Under the pieces are notes generated by a model, which saw nothing but the letters and a program-made list of their open reading frames with translations, made no database searches and was not told where the DNA came from. A DNA stretch of 64,000 bases from Primula veris (Eukaryota > Streptophyta > Magnoliopsida > Ericales > Primulaceae). The translations under genes were made by a program, and so were the position numbers. Every line of letters starts with the position of its first letter. Position 1 is the stretch's first letter. Of this stretch, positions 47,391 through 59,579 are shown piece by piece. The stretch lies in contig OY821751.1 of NCBI GenBank assembly GCA_963682055.1, positions 3,224,001-3,288,000 of the forward strand, written 5' to 3'.

Positions 47391-47619
47391 TGCGATTATT
47401 CATTTTTCAATGATATTTTCTTGTTCTGTGTACGTTTGTCGAGATTTACACATAAAGCTATCCCATTACCGGATAACAAGATGACTATGAAAAGAAATCA
47501 AAAATTTACTTTCTATCAAAAGTAACAACTAGTAAGTGCATTCATTTAGGCACAAAGATCATCAAGTCTTAGAGAAGACTTTTTTGGCTAAACATAACAG
47601 ATAATTCTATTCAACAACT
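47391..47619. other. 5' flank of the CYP76-like pseudogene
   Basis: AT-rich DNA between the tandem array and the P450 promoter. Nothing else is seen. Confidence 0.4.
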
Positions 47620-47627
47620 TATATAAA
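47620..47627 (+). promoter_or_regulatory. TATA box of the CYP76-like pseudogene
   Basis: TATATAAA lies 65-72 bp upstream of the likely start codon at 47692, a normal plant spacing with a short leader. Confidence 0.6.
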
Positions 47628-47986
47628 GAACCATAATCTTCATATTTGTTCTCACCACAAATATTTGTCTCTCTCAATATTCACCAACACAATGTCATTA
47701 ACAAGTTTGTTCCCATATCTTTTTGTAATTGTACCTGTCCTTGTAGCTTTTTTCTCATATAAGTCCAGCACCAAAACAAATAAAAAGCTCCCACCCGGTC
47801 CATGGCCTCTTCCTATAATAGGTAACCTTCTAAAATTAGGACATCAACCCCATAAGTCCTTAGAAGATTTGGCCTCAATATATGGTCCTATCATGTCCCT
47901 AAAACTGGGCCAAATCACAACAATAGTCATCTCCTCATCCATTGTAGTTAGAGAAGCCCTTCAATAACAAGACATGGCCTTCTCTA

Positions 47987-48523
47987 TGTTGGGTACGTTG
48001 TAAATAAACACAATAATTTCTACGGAAAATAAATGGACAAATAAACAGAAAAATGGTTTCCTCAAATATATAAATAACAAATACAAGATTTAACATAAAA
48101 TAATGTAAATGATACCGAAATGGACTAAAGTCCGAGACGAGTTAACTGCAAGCAGTTTCCCTTAAACGATATTTTCCCCGCCACCTCTGCTTCTGGCTAA
48201 ATGGGGCACTTCGTTCCCAAGGTACAACGTCTATCACATGTGACTCGGCGGAAACGGCACCGAGCCACGGTCGGGCCATTGGTGGTACGGTACTCTCTCT
48301 CTATATGTATGCATATGTGTTTGTGTGTGAGTGTGTGTATATGCCATGTATGAAACTTGTCTTGAAAAAGTCTATTAAAAAATGGACCAAGACCATCCTT
48401 TTTAATCATTTTCTTTGTAACTCATTTTACACTTAAAGACTCATAAATGGGGAGAATGAATGGTGTTGTAACCACTAAATTAATAGCATTCACTCAAACA
48501 AAAACCAATGTTTTTTTCCAACA
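47987..48523 (-). mobile_element. Copia LTR inserted in the P450, copy 2
   Basis: It starts TGTTGGGTACG and ends TTTCCAACA, and is followed by ATCCCCCACATG, a polypurine tract on the minus strand, so this is the 3' LTR of a minus-strand copia element. It shares the conserved block with the LTRs at 42089 and 58434. The insertion lies inside P450 exon 1. Confidence 0.8.
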
Positions 48524-49930
48524 ATCCCCCACATGAATGCGATCTAAAACATGCAACGTGCAACTAAATGCAATCGAGAGAACCACGAGAATTCACTGCA
48601 TAAGGACAGGTAGCGCGCGCCTTGAAACTGCCATAGCGAAATACCTTTCGGATATACTTGTCTTAGGTAGCGTAATACTTTGAATCCTCAACGTTTTGTG
48701 TATAACAAAACGATACCCGCACAGTGTCTTCTCTACACCACTTACTAGGCCCTTTAGTTGTTGTCCATATTTGGCCCTGGACTGCCTTGGCAAATTCAAC
48801 CGAGTGCTCTAGCGATTTAGCCCTAGCTCATCACATAGTATCGGCCATACACACTCGTTATAGGTGATTTTCAAGTCAAAGGTGTCCTGACTCACCCCAC
48901 TCGACCTTCGAGATACTTGATTCATTAAGAGCCTCATGCTCACCCTTAAAATGGTACAGGTCTATCACTCTTTCATCATAGAAATGGGCTGAGAACTTAT
49001 GTTCTCGAGTGCTTTGTTCGGTAACCCGCACAGTTCAGTTTTCCCATTGAACCTAAGACTGAAATTTCCAGTACAGGTTGGGTAGCTTATGTGAAGGTTT
49101 CCAATTTATTGGGCTTCAACCCCCATTTCCCTCGATGATGCTCCGACTCCTCCACGAGTCAAGCATTTTGTATATGGATCCGCATTATTATTCTTAGACC
49201 TTGCAAAATCTAGGGATACCACAATTTTTGCTAGCAATTCCTCTTACGGATTTTTGTCTCCGACGAATATGTCATGACTTTGTTGGAACTTTCCATTATA
49301 CAAATTATCCTGATCCCGTTTAATAACTGACTGACTACATCAGTTTGCGGGAACAGATTTTGGCCACTTGGAATACCTCCCAAGACTTCTCAGCCAATCT
49401 GCCTCTTCTGTAGCTTGATTCAATGTTATGAATTCTAACTCTACAATTTCTCCAACTATGCAGGTCTATTTTACAGACCTCCATGAGACTGCAACCTCTT
49501 TAAGTACAAACATATCCACTCATGGACCTTGTACTGTTAAAGTTTGAGATACACTTGGTATCTAAATACCCTCCAAACATTTTGGACATCTCATATAATG
49601 CAATTCATGATTGACAGTATAGCTCATGTATCTGAGAAGCCTCATTGGAAAACCTACTCAGTCTGCTTACTGAGTTGGCTATAACTGGTCTAGTGTAGTT
49701 CTTGACGCACAAGAGACTACCTATGATAAGTTAGGTGTTTGTTTTAGTCCATATAGCGACTTAACAAGTTTTCGCACCTTGGCTTACTTTACACGGAACC
49801 ACGACCCAGTGGGTTGTTCCTAATTCTCTAAATCTCCATTTGTAAAACACATGTTCTCATTAATTAATGATGCGTCTTTTCTTAGAGATTAGAGTATAGA
49901 CATTAAAATTATCAAAATCGTCAGTTTACG
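48524..49930 (-). pseudogene. Copia RT/RNase H relic
   Basis: On the minus strand, about 49741-49850 reads as a decayed RT piece (WRFREL then VSQGAKTC and VAIWTK). About 49465-49490 gives VSWRSVK, stop, TCI, the usual copia RNase H phrase, and about 49147-49195 gives NNNADPYTKCLTRGG, matching the ADPLTKGL motif. Stops occur throughout. This is the pol end that belongs with the LTR at 47987-48523. Confidence 0.72.
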
Positions 49931-51704
49931 TAAAGTAATTGACTTTATTTCTCACGTGCCTATCAATCTCATTGTTGATGGTATCTTCCCATATACACAT
50001 TATATGGATAACATTAATTATTTCAATGTCGTCGATTCACCTTCACTCATGAAGGTCAAGGGACAAAGGAAGTTTCATTACTTACCCTTTTACCATGCCG
50101 AGTCACTTCATCTTCCTTACAAGATTCACTTTCCCTATTTTTCAGCACCGTTTGAGTGTTCACTTGTCTTGGGTAGCGTAATGCTTTGAACCCTCAACGT
50201 ATTGGTCACACTCGCCAGGCGTTAGAGTTTTGCGGAAAACTTCTCTTTTAGAAATTATGCTTCTCGGGCATAGAATAATGTTTTATATGCACTTTAAAGT
50301 CATGTGCCTTATGCACTAGAAACTGATCAGCACTATATTTTGTACTTATCCGAAAAACACACAATCTACCGTTTTCGATCCTATCCAAGTCCTTCAAGGA
50401 ACAAGATTGAGACCTTTCTTAGGTAGCACCAAACTTTCACAAACTTATAGTCAGGCACCATGCCTTCTATAATTCTGACTGTTTGGTCCAACTTTCTAAA
50501 AGGTAGTTTGTTCAACACATATCTTGCGGAAAGCTCACTTCCGGCACAAATTCAGAGTTTAATCATGAACTTATCAACATGATATTCATCGTTTAAGAAC
50601 TACATTTTTTGCTCGAGAGCATAATAAGTCGTTCTTTAACGATTGGTGTCATTCCATCAACACAATTATGTGAACGGTGTCTCATATTCACCGTTTCAAT
50701 CACACTGATCATGTATTCATATCCATGTGAATATACCATTTCGGAACTAGTTAGACAATATCTAACACTTCCAAAAATAGTCTATCATTTAATGATTAAC
50801 ACTTAATCATTGGATTAAAGTTGGTAGATTAACACAACAGAACACACATGATTAAACATGTTTTCTGACAAGCCTTAATCCTCAACAATAGAATTCACGT
50901 ATTCATTCTTAGTTGAATGAATATCTTGACTGATTTGTCTTTACTTCTCATCAAGTAGACATATCAGTGTTTAGTACAACCATCAATAAATTGAGTAAAT
51001 ACCTTTTAAACCCTTTTTGGTTTTGCACGCATCTCAAATGCATCAAACCATTAAGTTATGTACTCTGTTCGAAACTTCGAACTGAAGACTTAGCAATACA
51101 TTGCTTCAAACATAAACTCATATTTGTGTTTCAATTTAAATAATAGATTTAGAAAAATAAACATTTATGATTTTATATTTTCATGACCTACTATATCATG
51201 TCAAATCAGTGACTTAGTTGAATAACTCAACATGTCATTATTGACCACAAGAGTATTGACTAAAATGCTCATTTTGAACAAATAGTCAATCATGTATTGC
51301 CACAAACAAGCAAACTTAGCACAATTTGATCATAGTGTTTTGGCTACCGAAAGGCTACTGCCCTTTAGGTTTCAAAAACCACTAGTCATGATTCAGATTT
51401 GTATGCTTGCACTTGTTAGTGGATTTCCAAACGTTTAAAACGTTTCCTTACATTAACGCCCCCACAGTTCGTGCATTCCCTTTGTCCTCACTCAGAACAT
51501 GCACACTGTTATAGAGAAACTTAATCGGTTTCAAGATGGTAAATGAACAATATCATTTATTTTAGACGTTTTAAATCCATACCAATAAAACATTAGATAT
51601 TCTCCCACTCTCCCGCAGACGTTATAGGGTACGTTTAGATTCTCGATCTACAGGATCAACGGGTTACCCCCACATTTGTGGGACCCTTGGGGTTCTCCCC
51701 CAAT
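49931..51704 (-). mobile_element. Decayed internal region of the same copia element
   Basis: There is no frame of substance. Phrases such as CTTGTCTTGGGTAGCGTAATGC (shortened: GGGTAGCGTAATGC at about 50171) repeat wording from 48663 (TAGGTAGCGTAATAC), so local duplication has occurred. I infer this is the remainder of the copia body; its 5' LTR and primer site are not found. Confidence 0.4.
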
Positions 51705-51709
51705 AATAG

Positions 51710-52318
51710 TGTCACACTCCGGATTTTGGATAAACCCGAGTCGTGAATATAAATGAAAATAAAAAGGGAAAAGTTTAAATAAAGAAATATGCGGAATGCC
51801 ATACGATAATATGCCAAGCAATAGAACCAAATAAATACTTCAGGTCATGCCGATAATCACATTTGATTCACTAAATTGGCCTAAGGGTAGCCAACGGTGT
51901 TCAAATGTGACAACACAAACAACACAGTACGTTTTAGAAAATTTCGGCATGAGCTTCGCGTATCTATTTGTTTCCAATAAATTAGACCTGTCTGAAACAA
52001 CACATAACAAAATCGCAACGCGATTACCAAATAATCCAACAAGGATAAATCAAATCCAACCCAGCTGACATTCTATAAAATAGCGTAATCTAAAATAAAC
52101 TTGCGTTAAACTCCTATTAGGTCCACAAAGCTCAAAATGAGGTAATACCAAAATGAATAAAAACAAGTCTGACGTGCGCACGATCACGTGTAATACGATA
52201 ATGAGCCCCATGCAAGTATTCTAAACTTCGCCACAGTCTACATCAACACCTGTACATCGATCATGAACAAAATGTACAGAAAACAAAGAAAGGAGTACAA
52301 AATTTCCGAGACGTTACA
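51710..52318. mobile_element. Solo LTR, gypsy-like
   Basis: The 609-bp block runs from TGTCACACTCC to GACGTTACA and is flanked by the exact 5-bp duplication AATAG at 51705-51709 and 52319-52323. TGTCACAC and CGTTACA ends are common in plant Ty3/gypsy LTRs. It sits inside the copia relic, which itself sits inside the P450 pseudogene. Confidence 0.88.
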
Positions 52319-52323
52319 AATAG

Positions 52324-53630
52324 TAATATAATATTACTAAATTACTATTCTCAATAATAGCAAGCTCAACATATTCACAATATGTTTTACTAACAAGTTA
52401 ATAATATGTTATTTCAACAAATTATTAAATGTTTTTCCAACAAATAAATAAGATGTTAATTTCAACAAATTATTAAATGTTCCTTCAGCAAATTAATAAG
52501 ATATTATTTCAACAAATAATAAATTAGCCGATATTTGTTTATTCTTAAAATAAACTCAACGACCATTTATAATTTATTAATCATCAAATTATTTGCTCTT
52601 GGATGAACAAAGTTGGTTATTAAATAACCTTTCATCCAAATAAGTAACCGACTCGTCATTGCAATTTGTAGTTAGCTAATAAAGCTCTCCATAAATGCCA
52701 ACAATAATCGTCGTTACAATACTTTATAATTGTTCAAATTAAATTACGATTAATCACAATTAATAAGAAGTTATAAATACTCGTCATTAATGATTACCGT
52801 TACAAATTTTGTAACCCTCCAAATTAAATTGCAATAAATCACAATTAATAAGGACACCAGCCATTATATCACCACATTAGTGTCTTTAATAATGGTGGTT
52901 TCAAATTTGTAACCCCCGTCATTAATATGCACTCATGCAAAATTAATAGGAGTTACACCGGCACCCACAATGTTCTGGTCAGTTCAAGCACCCAATGTGT
53001 TCTGGACATTTCCCGCAGGAAACTGTTTGTTATCTCAAATAACAAACACGCACAATCTAATTTCGAAAAATGAAACTAAAACTCCTCATTCGCAAACACC
53101 AAATTTCTATAACCACGCATGGTTTCAAAAAACTGATTTTGCAAGAGTATTCTAGTTCATTCCCGAAAAAGATTATCAAATTCTAAAAGATTTATTCAAC
53201 CGTAAACACCAGATAAATCTGATTTTACACAGAACAATCTCAGAATTCAACCAGTTCTGTCGTAAGCCCCAAATTCTGAAAATCAGAAAATGGTTTTACA
53301 AGAACTATTTCGAAACCAGTTCTGTCGTAATCCCCAATTTAATGGCTTTTACTAGAACTGTTTCGAATAATCACCAATCCTCCAATTCCATTGCTTTGAT
53401 CCATATGACTACATAAAGACTTATTGGAAATTGTTATCTGTATCCACAACTACATTTCATGCGTTATACCAATATTATCAGAAGTAACTCAACCCAGTAA
53501 CCTTCTATTTTGAATTGTGATCTTTAAACATGCTATGCTCATTCAAAATATTTAATGACCAATATAACGTAATTAACTCCCTGTCTTTGTTTTATTTACA
53601 CGTGTAGTAATATTTTATGGATTAGTACTG
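52324..53630. other. AT-rich remainder of the compound insertion
   Basis: About 52320-52960 repeats short phrases (AACAAATTATTAAATGTT, CAATTAATAAG). About 53230-53370 repeats a phrase around CAGTTCTGTCGTAA. No coding region is seen. Whether this belongs to the copia element or to another insertion is unclear. Confidence 0.4.
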
Positions 53631-53965
53631 TCAGTTGTAAATTTCATAGTCAGTCACACATCTAAATTTACAGGAAATCACTCCTAGCACACGAATTGAA
53701 AATTTCATATTCTGTTACACATACATCTAAAATCAACATGAAATCATTTCCTAGCACACTAATTGGTAGTTTCATAGTCTATTACACAACATTAAAAATT
53801 AACAGGAAATCATTTTTGGCTCACTAATTGGAAATTTCATAGTCTGTTGCACATACATGGAAAACTAACAGGAATTCATTTCTGAGCGCTAGTACACTAA
53901 TTGAAATTTGAAAATATCATTTTCTGTTACAATTAAATTTGAAATTAAACGGAAATCATAGTTAT
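53631..53965. repeat. Degenerate 65-80-bp tandem repeat, about five units
   Basis: Units share ATTTCATAGTCTGTTACACA, then AACAGGAAATCATTT and CACACTAATTGG. They are diverged and of unequal length. They lie near the right border of the insertion in the P450. Confidence 0.75.
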
Positions 53966-55206
53966 AACTCAAAGATTAGTAGCATTTTTATACAATGATG
54001 CCTTATTTTATTGGCACAACAATGACAATTCTGAAGATCATAAACTCGACCTAACAGTGGCGAAAAAAACATTCGCTATTTATGTCAACCTTTTGATTTA
54101 TTTAATTCCATACTAATTTGAGTATTACTTGTTTAAAATAGTGATTTAGCATCCACAAATTTTGAAAAGATATTCTTTCGTTATTTAATTTTCAGCAACC
54201 CGTAACAATTATTAGTTTGGTCTGTGCAGATACTCGGTGCTGTGGTTGCCCGTCGGTGACTGATGGAAGAGTCTCCGAAAGATATTCAACTCTCTTATCT
54301 CAGCAAATAACGTGCTTGATTCAACTCGGCACTTGCGTCGGAAAAAGGTGAGTGAACTAATGACATATGTGGAGAAATGTCGCGAAAAAGGTGAGGCGGT
54401 TGATATAGGCCGGGGAGCTTTCACGACATCCCTTAATTTAATATCTAACGTGATCTTTTCCGTGGATTTGGCCGACCCAAGTGAGGATTCGTCGAGAGAG
54501 TTTAGAGATTTGGTTTCAAATTCGTCAAAAGAAATCGGCACTCCCAATTTAGCAGATTACTTCCCTATTTTTGCTAAGATAGACCCGCAAGGTATAAGGC
54601 ATCGTTTGGGCATTTACGTTGGGAAGATGCTCAAGATTTTTAGTAAAAAAATTGACGAAAGGTTAGAGTTGAGGAGATCCACAATGATTAACAATGAGCA
54701 CGATATGCTAGATACCTTGCTAAATATTAGTGAACGAAACAATGAGGAGATTGACAGAACTCACATGGAGCACCTGTTTGTGGTATTGAGTTTTTCTCTA
54801 GTAATATTTAGTTTATGTTCAAGATCTTGCATATATTTTACTAATTCCTTTTTTTTTTATCATTTACCAATGTAGGTCATTTTTGGTGCAGCTACAGACA
54901 CAACATCAAGCACGATAGAGTGGGCAATGGCGGAGGTGTTGGACAATCTTGAAATATTGAAACAAGCTCAACTAGAGCTTCAACAAACAATTGGCAAAGG
55001 AAAACAAATAGAAGAGTCGGACATAGCACGTCTTCCTTACTTGCGTGCTATTATTAACGAGACCTTAAGAAAACACCCACCTGTCCCGCTGATCCCTCGC
55101 CAGGTTGAGACAGAAGTTGAAATATGTGGTTACACTATTCCAAAGGGGTCACAAGTGCTAATAAATGCTAGGGCAATCAGTCGTGATCCAAACTCATGGG
55201 AGAACC

Positions 55207-55837
55207 AGGGGGGTCGTTTTGGTATTCTGTAGGACCCTCAAGGTTAGTCGCATTGACCGCTTATTATATTGGTTATACAAGACCAAACAACATGCACTAA
55301 CATTGAACAATGACAGCCTTTCACTATAGCAAATAGTTAACCCAAAATATATCACGTTGTCGGAAACCGCCCCTAAAAGTAACTCGGAACAAGACGTAGG
55401 GGTTGAGCCTTTTGTAAGCTGAGGTTTAAACTTGCAAATAGATGTTCGTGGCCGAGACTTTGAGTTTATTCCGTTTGGTGCTGGAAGAAGAATTTGTCCA
55501 GGGTTGGCGTTGGCAATGAGAGTCGTTACGGTGGCGGTGGGCTCGCTCTAAAACTCATATGATTGGAAGATTGAAGGAGGAAATGTATCGCAAGAGATGG
55601 ACATGCAGGACAAGTTCGGCCTCAGCTTACAAAAGCCTCAACCCCTACGTCTTGTTCCAAGTTACTTTTAGGGGCGGTTTCCGAAAACGTGATATATTTT
55701 GGGTTAACTATTTGCTATAGTGAAAGGCTGTCATTGTTCAATGTTAGTGCATGTTGTTTGGTCTTGTATAACCAATATAATAAGCGGTCAATGCGACTAA
55801 TCTTGAGGGTCCTAAAGTATACCAAAACGACCCCCCT
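55207..55837. repeat. 218-bp inverted repeat around the P450 heme exon
   Basis: Left arm 55207-55424 and right arm 55620-55837 are reverse complements with about six mismatches (97%). The 195-bp loop holds the heme-binding exon piece. The right arm is in native position (the last 17 codons, stop and 3' UTR of the P450); the left arm is the extra, inverted copy, replacing the segment just before DVRGRDF. Confidence 0.95.
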
Positions 55838-56867
55838 TAGGATGTATGATCGATAATTGTTTTTATGTGTGTTGGTTGCTGTTAGTGATTTTCCAGTATC
55901 CCTTACTACGAATGTAATTTTATGAGGCATTCTATAAGCCTTTGGTACTCAAACCTATGCTATAATTTTATTTTATTTTAAATAAACATCATCGTTATTA
56001 TTAAAATAACGGGAGAAAGTAAATAGTTCAGTTCTCCTGAAACAACCTTCAAAAGACTAAGTAAACTAGAATAATACAAAGCCACAAAAATTACCCAGAA
56101 GCCCGAAAACTCATAAAACCCTCTATGATAATCTACCCTGTAAATTGTTCAAAATACATCAAAAACGTAATATAACGATATAAAATATCCCAACTATCGA
56201 AAAAGAAAAAGAAGTACTGAAATATTGTCAATAACGTCAATCGAATATCAGATCAAAAGAGACAGAAGGACTTAGAGAACCCAATACATACTGGATCAAC
56301 GAAAGATCCATTGGGGTGCCAGCACACTAATAAACAAGACCTAAACGGACCAATCATGTCATAAATTTCAAAGGCAATCACTCCGTACATAATTAATCCA
56401 AACTAACCAACTAACTGAAACAGGACAAGTTCCGTCAATACTCCTAAATTCAATAGTCGAGACAAACTCATATCATATAAAACATCATAATGAGTATAAT
56501 AAACTAAATGCATGAATTTGATACAAAGACAAAATGACTCGGCTCGGTATAAATAAATTTTGCAAACTCCTATCAAGGCCTAAGATACATACGATATACC
56601 AGACTACGAGTCTACGGACAGAGAGATCTCCAAAAGTATCCTATCAGGTATGGCTATGAAGTATCGATCGAGGTACCAACACACTAAAATAACCCGATCT
56701 CTCAAGGCTACGTGGTAGAAAAACCCAATAAACAGTTCATGCCCCTAACCAAGACAATGGTGGCTTTACCAGTTTCGAATATAGCTGAGACCTCAAATGC
56801 AAAAATGCTACAATCAAATAAGGCAACATTCTGTCTCAATCAAATCCTAGAAGGGGAAGAAATCAGA
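55838..56867. other. Unassigned repeat-like DNA
   Basis: No gene is recognised. The base make-up and phrases resemble LTR sequence, but I find no second copy and no target duplication in this window. The open frame at 56712-56894 is not recognised. Confidence 0.35.
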
Positions 56868-57486
56868 GAGGATGTGGGGATAATAAGCATGTGATAAAGA
56901 GGCTAAAAAGGAATAAGAAGAGTGAAGAGGTGCGAGGAGAAATCGGAAGAGCAAATAAATGGTATCGACGAAGATGAGGAGATGAGTGGAAGAGAGGATG
57001 AGATACGGAGATGGAAAGAGTGGATGATGAGCGTTGAGATAAGGAGAGAGGTGGGGGTGATGGTCCAGGGCAGGAGGTGGGCCGGACAGATGGTGGGGCA
57101 CCACCTCCTGTCCTAGGTGGGCTGAGCGGAGGCTAAGGTTTCTTTGGAGTAGGAGGTAGGGAGAGAAAGGGTGGAGAATTTCCTGTAACTTTTGTTATAA
57201 TTGTAAATATTGGTCTGGTCCCAAAGTCGACTTATAATATATGCTTACCTACCCAAAAAATACCACATGGTTGGGATAAGGGGTGGGCATTTTATAGCGA
57301 TTTGTACCAACCGATCGACTTTCGAGTTGAAACAAACTAGTTGGTATAGAAATTTCGGTATACCAAAAAGTCGGTTCGGTTGTACCATACCGTTTTGAAG
57401 AAACCGGTTCTGTTGCGGTATAAAATTTAGTGGACTGGTACAATACCGTACCGTACCGAAGTTTATATTTATTCACTTATAATCTT
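56868..57486. repeat. Segmental duplication, copy 1
   Basis: About 56868-57491 (continuing at 57709) matches about 60622-61268 in the same orientation with scattered differences. Shared blocks include GAGTGGATGATGAGCGTTGA and TATAATTGTAAATATTGGTC. The duplication includes the left part of the hAT-like element at 57278. Confidence 0.85.
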
Positions 57487-58299
57487 ATATATGTTGTAAA
57501 AGATTTTAATAGACTCTAGAAGGTTCTAGGTGAATGTCTTGGGCTTGTAATTTATGAGATTTAGTTGGTATAAGTAGGCTTGTAAACCCTACTTCTCTCT
57601 ATCTATATAAGGAGTGTTAACGGTATTGTATTTCACATTCATTCATACCCATAATATTTCCTCTCTCTACTTATGTTTACTAAATACGTAGCTAATAATA
57701 TTACAACAATATACACATTTTTAATAGTATTTTATTTCCACACTTCACTCAATTACCATAGTATTACAAATTAATTCCGATCGGATCATATATTTGAAGT
57801 TTTGAAAGAGGAAATTGTGGAATTATATAGCAACAAATAATATCACACAATAATAAATAAATAAATAAATAACAAGAATTCATTGAAGTATATATATTTT
57901 ACAATCATAAAGCAACATATCATTTAACACAATCATTTTTTTGAGTTGTGAGTTGTTATTATATTTGAGTTTTCTTTTGATGTTGTGAAAACATTACTGT
58001 GTGTTTTACAAGATTTTAATTTTGAAAGTTGCTATTCTTCTTTATTCATTTATATGAGGATTTATATCTCGTCTTTCAAAGTAGTTATCTGAGTTTCTAT
58101 TTTTTTATGTAATTCTTACCTTTTTAATATTTTTATAAACCGGTACCGAACCGATACCGATCGATGTTGTCGATATACCAAAAGTCGGTATACCGTTTTA
58201 TTTGGTTTGGTAATGGTATTAATTTTTCAAAACCAAACTAATTCGGGTTGGTATTGGTATGGGGTCTAAAAGTTTGGTACCGAACTGATGTCACCTCTA
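57278..58299. mobile_element. hAT-like non-autonomous element with nested solo LTR
   Basis: Ends are AAGGGGTGGGCA (TAGGGGTGG in the second copy) and the complement TAGAGGTGACAT. Flanks GTTGGGAT (57270-57277) and ATTGAGAT (58300-58307) match at six of eight; the second copy's flank GTTGAGAT matches at seven of eight. Sub-terminal GGTATACC/CGGTACC motifs face each other, as in hAT MITEs. There is no transposase. Confidence 0.7.
57492..57708. mobile_element. 217-bp solo LTR with empty site in second copy
   Basis: The block TGTTGTAAAAG to ATTACAACA is flanked by ATATA on both sides (57487-57491, 57709-57713). The paralogous copy near 61246 reads straight through with a single ATATA, which is the uninserted site. 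The size suits a small copia or TRIM LTR. Confidence 0.92.
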
Positions 58300-58433
58300 A
58301 TTGAGATGTTAGGCTTATTACAGCATGATTGCAAAGTTAGCTTAGGCACCGGTCCTGAATAGGCGCAAAAAATAGGTTTTTTCTTTCTTTCTTCAGAAAT
58401 AAGTCATTTTTCTCCCTAATAGTTGTTGATTTT

Positions 58434-59579
58434 TACTATATCGAAAAGCAATAATATAAAAGATAAGGACTGAAACGAAAATAAACAATTTTATTTCACT
58501 TTGAAAATAATATAACTAGATTACAAATTCCTGACTCGTACAGAATTTAAATTGCAATAAATAAATTGCAGATAGATTTAATATAAATTATTAAACTGCT
58601 GGACTGAATTGTGATTGTACGAAACTGTCTAACAGAATAGTATAAAGACTATATTGTTGGACTGTTTGTCAATTAAAAGAAACTGCCAGACAGAATAGTA
58701 TGATTACTAAACTTCTGAATTGTTTCTGTAAATAAAAGAAATTACAGAACTGAAATATAAATACTGAAATGTAAACAGTACTGGAAATGTAAATTACAGA
58801 ATGTAAACAGTAGTGAAATGAAAAGAAGAGGCAACTGCAAGCAGTTTTCCTTAAACAATATTTCCCGAACCACCTTATAGGTTTCTGGTTCTCGGGACTT
58901 TGTTCCCAATGTACAACTTCTGTCACTGAGTGGCTCGCATGGAAATAGCACCGAACCACAGGTCGAGCTGTTGGTGGTGCGATTCTCTCTCTCTAATATG
59001 ATGATGTATGCTGTGAGTGTGTGATAGTTGTTGTGTTTGAATGAGAGGGGGAATGCTGCCCTATAACTCCCAGAATGTTGTGGGTGTAACTCACAGAATC
59101 CGCTCATTCAATTTCTGAAACTGCAGTGCACTCAATATGCAATTTATTCTCCCAATCCCAAATCCCAAGCCCGCGCCCGCGTCGGAGGCCCGAGCGAACG
59201 CGTATGTGGTACACATTCATACACTTATGTGTATGTGGACATAATAGTTTAACAACTACATGGGTTGAACTTATATATATATTGAAAATTAACTCTTAAT
59301 TCTCCAATATGGGATAACCCTAAATGATTTTCCATTTATTCATTCCATTTTCCAGCATTAAGGTTTTACTTCTTTCGATAACCCAACTTTGAAGCCGATT
59401 AATATTCACACCCATTCTCCGAATAGGTCATGCGATATACCATTACGAAACTCGTCACACGAGCTATTCAAACGCGTTGAGTACGGCATTAACAACTCAA
59501 TGTTGTCACATGTAATATCGACTCGAAGTTGGTCCTGTGACCATTCAGAGCACCCATGTTTAAAACATGTTTTCCAACA
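58434..59579 (-). mobile_element. Copia-type LTR, copy 3
   Basis: It runs from about TGTTGATTTTT to TTTTCCAACA and shares the conserved block (about 58828-58990) with 42089-43325 and 47987-48523. Near its right end CCGAATAGGTCATGC matches copy 1. I see no clear target duplication, so the left border is approximate; it may be a solo LTR. Confidence 0.65.

Larger units (their letters stand above)
47692..55671 (+). pseudogene. CYP76-like cytochrome P450 pseudogene
   Basis: Pieces: 47692-47986 (membrane anchor, then LPPGPWPLPIIGNLLKLG), 54228-54782, an intron 54783-54875, 54876-55206 and 55431-55671. The family is recognised by the Pro-rich hinge, the I-helix AATDTTSST (the usual Gly is Ala), K-helix ETLR, and an intact heme loop [10 protein letters not shown]. 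Known CYP76 enzymes are ER-bound monooxygenases, many acting on monoterpenols. Damage: stop at 47965, a 6.2-kb insertion at 47987 with loss of about 15 codons, a stop near 54273, an inverted duplication replacing the segment before DVRGRDF, and a stop in the last exon near 55550. The final coding bases and 3' UTR form the right arm of the hairpin. It cannot encode an enzyme. Confidence 0.88.

Noticed and set aside
49956..50806. Short plus-strand open frames in the copia relic
   Set aside because: They lie opposite to the element's decayed pol and show no family resemblance.
58434..59579. Complete LTR element between copies 2 and 3
   Set aside because: The LTR-like copies at 47987 and 58434 are too different in length and have the P450 3' end and other DNA between them, so they do not bound one element.
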